Assembly: GCA_016926495.1 (NCBI GenBank)
Contig: JAFGOL010000171.1
Coordinates: 1-5,099 of the forward strand
Length of the DNA stretch: 5,099 bases
Reading direction: 5' to 3'
Source: Oligoflexia bacterium
Lineage (GTDB): Bacteria; Bdellovibrionota; JAFGOL01
The notes below the pieces were generated by a model. That model saw only the letters and a program-made list of their open reading frames with translations, searched no databases and was not told the DNA's origin. The stretch's first letter is position 1. Each line of letters starts with the position of its first letter. Position numbers and translations under genes: made by a program. Of the stretch, positions 1-5,099 are shown piece after piece.

Positions 1-33
1 CTCGTGCTGGTTCAAGTCCAGTCCTGGGCACCA
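1..33 (+). tRNA. 3' end of a tRNA, probably tRNA-Leu (5' part outside window)
   Basis: Only the last part of the tRNA is in the window. A T-arm is visible: a 5-base stem at 6-10 pairs with 18-22 (one G-T wobble) around the loop TTCAAGT at 11-17. It is followed by the 3' acceptor strand CCTGGGC at 23-29, discriminator A at 30, and an encoded CCA at 31-33. The bases before the T-stem (CTCGT) do not look like the 5-base variable loop of a class I tRNA and fit the end of a long class II variable arm. With A as discriminator and an implied GCCCAGG 5' acceptor strand, leucine is the best reading. Serine tRNAs normally carry G at that position. The anticodon is not visible, so the identity is inferred. 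Confidence 0.7.
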
Positions 34-63
34 GCTTTATAAATTTTTATGAGGTGATATATT

Positions 64-255
64 ATGAGCAGGAAATGCGAGATATGCGGAAAAAGCCCGC
101 AGGTTGGTAACAGCGTGAGTCACTCCAATATCAAGAAAAAAACAAGGTGGCTTCCCAACCTTCAGAAGATCAAGGCGAACTTTAACGGCAGTATAAAAAA
201 GGCCCTGGTTTGCACGCGTTGCATCCGTTCAGGTAAAGTGGAAAAGGCTCTTTAA
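64..255 (+). CDS. rpmB: Large ribosomal subunit protein bL28, zinc-binding (C+) form
   Basis: This 63-residue basic protein is a structural component of the 50S ribosomal subunit. The N-terminal [10 protein letters not shown], the central serine/histidine stretch followed by [11 protein letters not shown], and the C-terminal [11 protein letters not shown] are typical of L28. Two CxxC pairs, Cys5/Cys8 and Cys50/Cys53, form the zinc ribbon of the C+ version. The length fits the short bacterial form, and the ATG is preceded by a strong ribosome site GAGGTGAT at 51-58, five bases upstream. The gene lies 30 bases after the tRNA with no hairpin terminator between them, so co-transcription with the tRNA is possible. 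No separate promoter is convincing. It is intact and faces ridA on its 3' side. In bacteria with a cysteine-free paralogue, zinc limitation can switch between the two forms; no paralogue is present here. Confidence 0.96.
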   Translation: MSRKCEICGKSPQVGNSVSHSNIKKKTRWLPNLQKIKANFNGSIKKALVCTRCIRSGKVEKAL

Positions 256-269
256 TACCGGTTCCCCGG

Positions 270-659
270 CTAATCCTTGACAGCGATGAAATCCATTTCC
301 AGGGGTGCGTCCTTCGGCAGGCCGCTTACTTCGATCGTGGATCTTGCAGGATAGGTTTTTACATCGCCGAAAAAGTCCGAGTACGCGCTGTTAACGTCTG
401 TGAAATCATCCATGTTTTTAAGGTATATTGTTGTTTTAACCACGTTGTTTTTTGAATATCCGGCCTCTCTCAGTATGTTTTCAAGATGCCCGGTAATGGT
501 GTCGCACGCTGCTTTAATATTATCCCTGACAAGGGTCCCTGACTTCATGTCCAGCGGTATAATGCCTGAAACATACAGGGTGTTGCCTGCCCTTACAGCC
601 TGTGAATAAGGCCCTATGGGTTTGGGCGCCTTGTCTGATCTTATTCCCTTTATCTCCAT
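270..659 (-). CDS. ridA: RidA family reactive enamine/imine deaminase
   Basis: This 129-residue protein has the full length and layout of the RidA (YjgF/YER057c/UK114) family, small cytosolic trimers. They hydrolyse the reactive 2-aminoacrylate-type enamines and imines made by PLP enzymes such as threonine/serine dehydratase, releasing 2-ketoacids and ammonia. Visible family signatures are IGPYSQAV at 15-22, VSGIIPLD at 30-37 (the usual glutamine of SGQIP is replaced by isoleucine), the mid-protein VxKTTIYL at 73-80, and PARSTIEV then LPKDAPLEMDFIAV at the C-terminus. Residues equivalent to the RidA active site are present: Tyr18, Asn90, Arg106 and Glu121. Arg106 is the carboxylate-binding arginine that separates true RidA from several Rid subgroups, so deaminase activity is likely. 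The start ATG lacks a clear ribosome site, but the N-terminus aligns well with the family. It is convergent with rpmB and divergent from the next operon. Confidence 0.95.
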   Translation of the reverse strand: MEIKGIRSDKAPKPIGPYSQAVRAGNTLYVSGIIPLDMKSGTLVRDNIKAACDTITGHLENILREAGYSKNNVVKTTIYLKNMDDFTDVNSAYSDFFGDVKTYPARSTIEVSGLPKDAPLEMDFIAVKD

Positions 660-678
660 TATGTGTTACTTATAGCCT
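660..678. promoter_or_regulatory. Very short divergent start-to-start region (ridA / exported protein operon)
   Basis: Only 19 bases separate the two divergent start codons, and neither start has a recognisable purine-rich ribosome site. On the - strand the bases opposite 669-674 read TATAAG, a fair -10 match. It would start transcription around 661-663, leaving ridA an almost leaderless message. No convincing -35 is seen upstream of it; the region inside the neighbouring gene is A-rich on that strand. For the + strand operon I find no credible -10 in the gap, so its promoter probably lies inside the ridA coding sequence. This entry marks the shared control region rather than a proven promoter. 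Confidence 0.3.
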
Positions 679-1335
679 ATGTTGAAGTTAAAAACCATTC
701 TTTTTGTTTTTATGACTTCCGGGGTACTGTGCGCTGCCTTTGATTCAGACGCGGAACTCAACATAAACGGTTTCAAGGCTGTTCTTAAGGACGAGGGGAT
801 GGGCAGGGACAAGCTGATGAAAACCATAGGCGTCCAGCTTGAGGACGTGCTTAAATTCGGGCTGCTGGGTGAAAAAGAAAGGATAAAACCCGATGTCAAC
901 CTTAAGTTTAAAAAGCTTACAAGGGAACTGGATGTAAATACCGAGCTTTTAAGGGAATCATCCAGGAAAATTAAATTTTATAACGAGCTTCTTCTTGTTT
1001 TTCAGGAAAAATACAGCGAAGGCCCTGTTAAGGATGCTGTTGCTGCCTGTGTGATCGAGCTTTCAAAAAGGGATATTTTCGGGCTGAAGGACAGCCCTGA
1101 CGGCGGCAGCAACTCGGATTTCCTTGTTAATCTGGCCGTTTCCCTTAAATCATATGAAATTGACGAAAAAGAGGTCTGGTATTTTGTAAAGGAATTTACG
1201 GATTTTGTTACAATCGGAAAGCCCAGGGAGATCTCGGGCTTTTTTGCCCTTCTGCGTACAAAAAAAAAGACAATGACCTCGGTAAAAAAGAGCAACGCTG
1301 TACCAGCCGGGCTTCCGGTGGGGGATAAAAAATGA
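679..1335 (+). CDS. Exported helical protein of unknown function, first gene of a two-component operon
   Basis: I do not recognise a family for this 218-residue protein. The first 20 residues look like a type I signal peptide: Lys3 and Lys5, a hydrophobic stretch ILFVFMTSGVL, then a plausible cleavage site after CAA (18-20). Cys18 has a poor lipobox (VLC), so a lipoprotein is less likely. The mature part is rich in Lys, Glu and Leu and looks mainly alpha-helical, with a glycine/serine break near 142-145 (DGGSNS) and a basic C-terminus. An in-frame TAG at 673-675 rules out an earlier start. Met41 has an AAGGA seven bases upstream and is the alternative start, but it would remove the export signal. 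The gene ends in an ATGA overlap with the kinase gene, so the two are probably translated together. A role as an extracytoplasmic partner or target of the kinase is an inference from position only. Confidence 0.75.
   Translation: MLKLKTILFVFMTSGVLCAAFDSDAELNINGFKAVLKDEGMGRDKLMKTIGVQLEDVLKFGLLGEKERIKPDVNLKFKKLTRELDVNTELLRESSRKIKFYNELLLVFQEKYSEGPVKDAVAACVIELSKRDIFGLKDSPDGGSNSDFLVNLAVSLKSYEIDEKEVWYFVKEFTDFVTIGKPREISGFFALLRTKKKTMTSVKKSNAVPAGLPVGDKK
1303..1321 (+). promoter_or_regulatory. Possible hairpin covering the kinase ribosome binding site
   Basis: CCA (1303-1305) and CCGG (1307-1310) can pair with CCGG (1315-1318) and TGG (1319-1321) around a GCTT loop, with one bulged G at 1306. The purine-rich run GGTGGGGG at 1317-1324 is the only credible ribosome site for the kinase ATG at 1332, and five of its bases lie in this stem. 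Ribosomes finishing the upstream gene would open the stem, which fits translational coupling through the ATGA overlap. The pairing is visible in the sequence; the regulatory effect is inferred. Confidence 0.35.
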
Positions 1336-2570
1336 ATTTCAGGCTTGAGCCTATACAATTCATCATATTCCTTATTCTTATAAAATGGGCGGCTGTGATG
1401 ATCGTTGCCGCGCTGCTCGCCTATTTTAATTATTTCGCGGACAGGCTCTTTGCCGTGTCCAAGACCGTTAAAACCAGGTATATTCTCGCGTCCCTCCTGG
1501 CTTCTGTTTTTGTTATCTGCCTGATATTGCGTTACAGGGCCGGGTATCATGCCATAGACATTTCCATACCGGGTCTGTTTATTACCGGCGCCGTTCTGGG
1601 CTTTTTACCTTCTCTTGTCGCGTCAGGCATTGTCGCCATAGTCTACTGGATCTTTTCCGGAGAATATTATTCGATACTGCTCGGGTTTGTTTCGGCGCTG
1701 GCCGGTTCCGTATTCTACAGGGAAAATCTCTTCGAAAACCGCAGAAAAATATACCGTGTATGCGCGGGAATGCTTCCTGTTTCAATCCTGATCCTGATCC
1801 TTAACAGGTACGCTCCCTACAACTCTATTTTTTCGTTAAGCAACAGGACTATTGAAGGTGACATAGTCGTTGCCATATCGGACCTGGTTGCGGTGTTTCT
1901 TGTCTTCTTTGTATGGAACCACCATATAAACAAGGTACAGCTTGTCGAAAAAAACGAGAACCTGCTTCAGGCGAGGCTGGCAGTGTTGTCGTCAAAAATA
2001 AAGCCGCATTTTCTTTTTAATACCCTGAATACCATTGCTTCGGCCATACGCATTAATCCCGAGATTGCGCGGGAGATCGTTTTCAGCCTGGCGGAAATAT
2101 TGAGGTATATACTTAAGACTGAAAATGAATTCAAGCCGCTCAGGGATGAGATTGATTTTGTAGACAATTATCTTTCCATCGAGAGCTTCAGGTTTGGCGA
2201 ATCGCGCCTGCAGGTGGTTATGGATATAGAAGAGGAAACCAAAGAGCTTAACGTGCCGGCAATGCTTTTGCAGCCCCTCGTCGAAAACTCGATCAAGCAC
2301 GGCGTTTCCTCACTTACCGACAGGAAGGGGGTTATAAGCATTCATTCAGCGCTTGATCGAAATGACAGAAATAATATACTGAGACTTGTGGTAGCGGATA
2401 ACGGTGCAGGAATGGAGATGAAAGAGGACGCGCTTTTTGCCAGCGGCATAGGCCTTTCAAACGTAAGGGACAGGCTCAGGCTGCTTTTCGGCGACAAGGC
2501 GGGGATGCAGATCTTGTCCGAGCCCGGCAGGGGTACCAATATTACGCTTTTGCTTCCGGTAAGGAGATAA
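1332..2570 (+). CDS. LytS/YehU-type membrane sensor histidine kinase
   Basis: This 412-residue protein is an inner-membrane sensor kinase that should autophosphorylate on His226 and pass the phosphate to the regulator encoded next. The N-terminal half holds about six hydrophobic segments (roughly 8-32, 50-67, 80-106, 113-128, 144-158, 178-196). Residues 66-130 resemble the 5TM receptor region of LytS: an Arg/Asp stretch, a GLFITGAVLGFLP segment, and a glycine-rich helix ending in FYR. A short linker (197-218) leads to the His_kinase domain with KPHFLFNTLN at 224-233, the N box LLQPLVENSIKHG at 312-324, DNGAGM at 356-361, GIGLSNVRDRL at 372-382 and GRGT at 399-402. All catalytic motifs are intact. 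Unlike classical LytS it has no GAF domain between membrane and kinase parts and is correspondingly shorter. Its start overlaps the previous stop (ATGA). Known relatives respond to membrane potential, murein state or small carboxylates; the signal here cannot be read from sequence. Confidence 0.93.
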   Translation: MNFRLEPIQFIIFLILIKWAAVMIVAALLAYFNYFADRLFAVSKTVKTRYILASLLASVFVICLILRYRAGYHAIDISIPGLFITGAVLGFLPSLVASGIVAIVYWIFSGEYYSILLGFVSALAGSVFYRENLFENRRKIYRVCAGMLPVSILILILNRYAPYNSIFSLSNRTIEGDIVVAISDLVAVFLVFFVWNHHINKVQLVEKNENLLQARLAVLSSKIKPHFLFNTLNTIASAIRINPEIAREIVFSLAEILRYILKTENEFKPLRDEIDFVDNYLSIESFRFGESRLQVVMDIEEETKELNVPAMLLQPLVENSIKHGVSSLTDRKGVISIHSALDRNDRNNILRLVVADNGAGMEMKEDALFASGIGLSNVRDRLRLLFGDKAGMQILSEPGRGTNITLLLPVRR

Positions 2571-2573
2571 TAT

Positions 2574-3287
2574 ATGCTTACTGCTTTCATCGCCGATGAT
2601 GAAATTTTCGCGCGTGAGGAGCTTAAACACCAGCTTTCCGTGTATAACGACATTTCGCTTGTCGGTGAAGCGGACAACGGTATTGATGCCGTGAAAAGTA
2701 TCCGGGAGTTGAAGCCCGATATAATTTTTCTTGATATAGAGATGCCCGGTCTTAAAGGGCTTGAAGTCGCGGGCGTGCTGTCAACCATCCAGTCGTACAA
2801 TCCGTACATAATAGTTGTTACCGCCTATGATAATTACGCGGTAAGGGCGTTTGAATACGATATCGTTGATTACGTGTTAAAACCCATTGACCCGAAACGT
2901 TTTTCGTCGTCCATCTCCAAGGTCCTGAAGTATTACGGGCAGGCTTCCAGGATGACGAGGGTAAGCGCCCGGAAGGGAAACCGGATAGTGCTTATCCCGA
3001 CCGAGGACATATCTTTTGTATACGTGGAGGATTCCGTTGTTTTTGTGAACAGCGGGGGCCGTAACTACTCAACAACGTACAGGTCGCTTGACGAGCTTGA
3101 AAAAGAACTTGAACCCGGTGAATTTCTGAGGACCCACAGGGCGTACATTGTGAACCTTAAAAAAGTAAGGGAAATAAAACAGCTTTCATCGGGCCTTTTG
3201 TCGCTTAAAATTGAAAATATTGATACAACCGAAGTTCCCGTTTCAAGGGCAAAGGCAAAGGAAGTCAAAAATATTTTTAAAATTTAG
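2574..3287 (+). CDS. LytTR-family response regulator, partner of the upstream kinase
   Basis: This 237-residue cytoplasmic transcription regulator has a receiver domain (about 1-122) followed by a LytTR DNA-binding domain (about 130-236). Receiver residues are all present: acidic pocket Asp8/Asp9, phosphoacceptor Asp54 in FLDIEMPG, Thr83 in VVTAYD, and Lys103 in DYVLKPID. The LytTR part shows IPTEDISFVYVEDSVVF, the central FLRTHRAYIVNL at 184-195 and a final VPVSRAKAKEVKNIF, the usual order of the family. The length matches typical LytR/YehT proteins. The ribosome site AAGGAGATA (2561-2569) overlaps the stop codon of the kinase gene, six bases or so from the ATG, so kinase and regulator are made from one message and are almost certainly cognate. 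LytTR proteins bind pairs of short direct repeats spaced about one to two helical turns apart; I find no secure pair near the operon start. Targets are unknown. Confidence 0.95.
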   Translation: MLTAFIADDEIFAREELKHQLSVYNDISLVGEADNGIDAVKSIRELKPDIIFLDIEMPGLKGLEVAGVLSTIQSYNPYIIVVTAYDNYAVRAFEYDIVDYVLKPIDPKRFSSSISKVLKYYGQASRMTRVSARKGNRIVLIPTEDISFVYVEDSVVFVNSGGRNYSTTYRSLDELEKELEPGEFLRTHRAYIVNLKKVREIKQLSSGLLSLKIENIDTTEVPVSRAKAKEVKNIFKI

Positions 3288-3290
3288 GAG
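3286..3290 (+). promoter_or_regulatory. Ribosome binding site that supports a TTG start
   Basis: AGGAG sits five bases before TTG at 3296 and overlaps the TAG stop of the response regulator. It is the only good ribosome site in the area and no ATG or GTG lies at suitable spacing, so it decides the start of the small downstream gene and suggests coupled translation. Confidence 0.7.
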
Positions 3291-3295
3291 CGGTT

Positions 3296-3610
3296 TTGGA
3301 ATACTGTAAAAGGCAGGTTTTTGAAAGGCTTTGGGAAATTCTTAAGGAATTGAACGCAGAGGAACTTTCCGTTTTGTATAAAAGCGAGTTCGCAAGGGGT
3401 TTTGAGGGTTACAGGCATGTTAAAACAGCCGGCGATAAATTATTTTACATGGATGATAACAGCGAGGCCGGGTTGACGGAAATAATGCAGTTTATCGTAA
3501 AATCGCTGAACAGGAACAATCAGAATCACAAGCTGGTTGTAGTATATAACTCGGTGCAGGACCGTGAAAGGCTGAAATATTCGGGCAACGGCCGCTTCAC
3601 AACGGAATAG
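3296..3610 (+). CDS. Small protein of unknown function at the end of the two-component operon
   Basis: I recognise no family for this 104-residue protein. It starts at TTG, supported by AGGAG five bases upstream. It has no signal peptide or membrane segment and is probably cytosolic. Residues 6-35 (RQVFERLWEILKELNAEELS) look like amphipathic helix, followed by a charged, aromatic middle (FARGFEGYRHV), another likely helix (GLTEIMQFIVKSLNR, about 59-73), a short strand HKLVVVYNS (79-87) and a polar tail. The mix of helices with one hydrophobic strand suggests a small folded domain. Eight bases separate it from the response regulator stop, so it belongs to the same transcript. A role in adjusting the kinase or regulator is possible but only inferred. 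Base composition and amino-acid use resemble the neighbours, with no sign of recent transfer. Confidence 0.72.
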   Translation: MEYCKRQVFERLWEILKELNAEELSVLYKSEFARGFEGYRHVKTAGDKLFYMDDNSEAGLTEIMQFIVKSLNRNNQNHKLVVVYNSVQDRERLKYSGNGRFTTE

Positions 3611-3622
3611 GCCGTTACCCGG
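3581..3622. terminator. Inverted repeat at a convergent gene junction, possible bidirectional terminator
   Basis: AACGGCC (3587-3593) pairs perfectly with GGCCGTT (3610-3616). After one C-A mismatch the stem continues, CGGG (3582-3585) with CCCG (3618-3621), plus a wobble, enclosing a 16-base loop. A second copy of AACGG at 3601-3605 can pair with the same CCGTT, giving an alternative smaller hairpin. The repeat spans the end of the small gene and the 21-base gap before the convergent lipoprotein gene. There is no T tract on the + strand and only a short one on the - strand, so it is not a canonical Rho-independent terminator. Confidence 0.35.
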
Positions 3623-3631
3623 CTGTAATAA

Positions 3632-5099
3632 TCAGTATCCGTCTACCTTGACCGCTTCGTAAACCGTGAATTCACCTTCGTGCGTTTCATTTCCGAGTTG
3701 GGACGTATGGTTCAGTCCCCAGCACAGCACCGCCCCGTAGGATACGGCGCAGGAGTGGTAATACCCTACCGTAAAGTCGCTGATTTTATCCAGTCCCACC
3801 GGTTTTACCGGTATATTGCTTGTTGTCTGGTAATTGATATCCCCAAGCTGGCCAAGGGAGTTGTCTCCCCAGCAGAAAACTTCATTGTTGCTGCTGGCGC
3901 ACACATGAATATCTCCCGAATGTATTTTTGTAACGTTGTCAAAAATGCTTCCGTCCTCTTTCGTTATAAATACCGGCGAATATGAAAATTCAATGGCCGG
4001 GGTCCCAAGCTGTCCGTAATAATTCGTGCCGAAGCAGCCCACCTTGTCATCGTTCAGAACGCATGAATGAAAATATCCGCCCGAAACATCAAAAATGTTG
4101 CTTACACCGTCAATTTGAACCGGGATCGGGCTCAGATCATTAGGGCTTGTATCATGTCCCAGTGTACCGTTGATGTTGCTGCCCCAGCATTTCGCTGTGC
4201 CGTCCTCAAGGATCGCGCAGCTGTATTCTTCTCCCAGGCCGACTCCTGTCGCGCTATCTATGCCTTCCACCTGTACAGGCTCTTCGCTTTGGTACATTTC
4301 GCTGTTGCCGAGCTGGTAAAAGTAGTTGGCGCCCCAGCATTTTACTGTTTTATCGGCAAGTGCCGCGCACGTGTGGTAGCCTTTTGCATCCATGCTTACG
4401 GCGTTATCAATATCCTCAACGTTGGTGGCACAATTATAGTAGTCCGGGGAACCGTTACCCGTCTGTCCGAACATGTTGTCTCCCCAGCATTTTATGGTAC
4501 CGTCGATGATCAGGGCGCAGGTATGGTAATACCCTGCCGCTATATCAATGACACCTTCAAGGGGAATTTCCCCGGTTTCTGATACAAGTACTTTTTCAGG
4601 GCCTGAAATACCATCCTGTACCGTGAAGTTTCCAATCTGCCAGTATGTATTGTTACCCCAGCATTCAACGGTCCTGTCTTCCAGTATCGCGCAGGAGTGA
4701 GCCAGCCCGGCCGCTATCTTTACGGCTATCTTGTTACGCACAGCTATTGTCAGCCTTGCCGCCTTGCAGGACGCGGTGTTGCATGCGGTAATAATATATT
4801 CCGTGGGTTCAAGCAGGGATACTGCCGTTCCGTTTATGGCACCGCTGGTTGTATCAAAGACAAGCCCTGCCGGAAGCTGCGGAATAATTCCGAAGCTTTC
4901 GGGATTGCCCTCAACTTCGGGCGTGACTTTTTCCATCTCCCGGTTGATTTTTAATACTATTGATGATGATGGGTACTCCAGGGTAATGGCATTGCCGTCG
5001 GGGATGTCCCCGAAGTCGGTTTCGCCGTCATTTAAGTCGATGTTTGCAAGGCCGAACATCGAATCATTACATCCCGCAAACATGATTACGGACAAAAAC
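3632..5099 (-). CDS. RCC1-repeat beta-propeller lipoprotein, N-terminus cut by window edge
   Basis: Reading enters from the right edge; the TTG at 5093-5095 is only the first possible start codon inside the window. The residues before the cysteine (LSVIMFAGC) are the end of a lipoprotein signal peptide with lipobox FAGC, the modified Cys encoded at 5069-5071. The basic n-region must lie beyond the window, probably ending only a few codons further. Counting from that TTG, the mature protein has an acidic spacer, a putative Ig-like (He_PIG type) domain at about 60-120 with PQLPAGLVFDTTSGAINGT, then seven RCC1-type blades to residue 487. Blade motifs follow the pattern HSCAxxxxxxxxCWGxNxxxQLGN. 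The last strand (VKVDGY) can close the ring with the first. Such propellers usually bind proteins or surface ligands; no enzyme motif is seen. It is probably membrane-anchored and facing the periplasm or outside. It converges with the two-component operon, 21 bases apart. Confidence 0.9.
   Translation of the reverse strand, partial: FLSVIMFAGCNDSMFGLANIDLNDGETDFGDIPDGNAITLEYPSSSIVLKINREMEKVTPEVEGNPESFGIIPQLPAGLVFDTTSGAINGTAVSLLEPTEYIITACNTASCKAARLTIAVRNKIAVKIAAGLAHSCAILEDRTVECWGNNTYWQIGNFTVQDGISGPEKVLVSETGEIPLEGVIDIAAGYYHTCALIIDGTIKCWGDNMFGQTGNGSPDYYNCATNVEDIDNAVSMDAKGYHTCAALADKTVKCWGANYFYQLGNSEMYQSEEPVQVEGIDSATGVGLGEEYSCAILEDGTAKCWGSNINGTLGHDTSPNDLSPIPVQIDGVSNIFDVSGGYFHSCVLNDDKVGCFGTNYYGQLGTPAIEFSYSPVFITKEDGSIFDNVTKIHSGDIHVCASSNNEVFCWGDNSLGQLGDINYQTTSNIPVKPVGLDKISDFTVGYYHSCAVSYGAVLCWGLNHTSQLGNETHEGEFTVYEAVKVDGY
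3635..4729 (-). repeat. Seven tandem RCC1-like blades with paired cysteines
   Basis: Seven repeat units of about 50-58 residues are visible within the lipoprotein. Their cysteine pairs fall at residues 135/145, 193/203, 243/253, 293/303, 345/354, 399/408 and 449/458 (numbered from the TTG), each second Cys followed by WG or FG. Spacing between successive first cysteines is 58, 50, 50, 52, 54 and 50. At DNA level the + strand repeats a CCCCAGCA core (for example near 3718, 3870, 4173, 4333, 4482 and 4654), but the units have diverged clearly, so the array is old rather than freshly duplicated. Confidence 0.88.

Noticed and set aside
1..33. tRNA 3' end as an integration (attachment) site
   Set aside because: Ordinary housekeeping gene rpmB follows directly, with no integrase or repeated tRNA end elsewhere in the window.
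38..44. TATAAAT as a -10 element for rpmB
   Set aside because: No acceptable -35 at 16-18 bases upstream, which would fall inside the conserved tRNA T-arm. Read-through from the tRNA promoter is as likely.
257..270. Small CCGG / CCGG inverted repeat between rpmB and ridA as a terminator
   Set aside because: Only 4-5 pairs, with no adjacent T tract in either direction. It would form a GGAA tetraloop on the - strand, but this is not enough to claim termination.
665..692. Possible LytTR binding repeats: GTTA at 665-668 and 687-690, 22 bases apart
   Set aside because: The spacing fits LytTR sites, but only about four bases match between the copies and one copy is within the coding start. Too weak to call an operator.
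1002..1550. Long open frame (182 codons) on the - strand
   Set aside because: It lies opposite the exported-protein and kinase genes, has unlikely composition, no ribosome site and no recognisable motif. The + strand reading has clear kinase motifs and an export signal.
2342..2809. Serine-rich - strand open frame of 155 codons
   Set aside because: Shadow of the kinase and regulator genes, whose catalytic motifs are unmistakable in the other frame.
3680..4582. Open frames on the + strand opposite the propeller gene
   Set aside because: Their cysteine-rich repeating pattern is the mirror of the RCC1 repeats, and they have no family motifs or start signals.

Overview
The window reads as a compact bacterial chromosome segment of moderate GC, mid-40s percent judged by eye. 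It holds the 3' end of a tRNA, six complete genes and one gene cut by the right edge. A signal peptide and a lipobox point to a cell with an exported lipoprotein system, probably a diderm heterotroph. No gene fixes the phylum. An uncultured lineage is possible but cannot be shown from this sequence.

Left part (1-660): the tail of a class II tRNA, best read as tRNA-Leu with encoded CCA, is followed 30 bases later by rpmB (ribosomal protein L28, zinc-ribbon form). Facing rpmB, 14 bases away, is ridA, a reactive enamine/imine deaminase with all its expected active-site residues.

Middle part (679-3610): four genes on the + strand are packed like an operon. They are an exported, mostly helical protein of unknown function, a LytS/YehU-type membrane histidine kinase, a LytTR-type response regulator, and a small unrecognised protein starting at TTG. 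The first two genes overlap by ATGA. The regulator's ribosome site overlaps the kinase stop, and the small gene's ribosome site overlaps the regulator stop. The kinase and regulator are very likely a cognate pair. The exported protein and the small protein are candidate accessory components (inference). The operon starts only 19 bases from the start of divergent ridA.

Right part (3632-5099): a convergent gene on the - strand encodes a surface or periplasmic lipoprotein with a putative Ig-like domain followed by seven RCC1-type beta-propeller blades. Each blade carries a regularly spaced cysteine pair. Its extreme N-terminus lies beyond the window. An inverted repeat spans the junction between it and the small gene.

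The most interesting material is the four-gene two-component operon with its two uncharacterised partners, the sequence elements just ahead of the kinase start (tandem A AAA AAG runs and a hairpin covering the ribosome site), and the cysteine-paired propeller lipoprotein. I see no mobile element, CRISPR array or phage gene.
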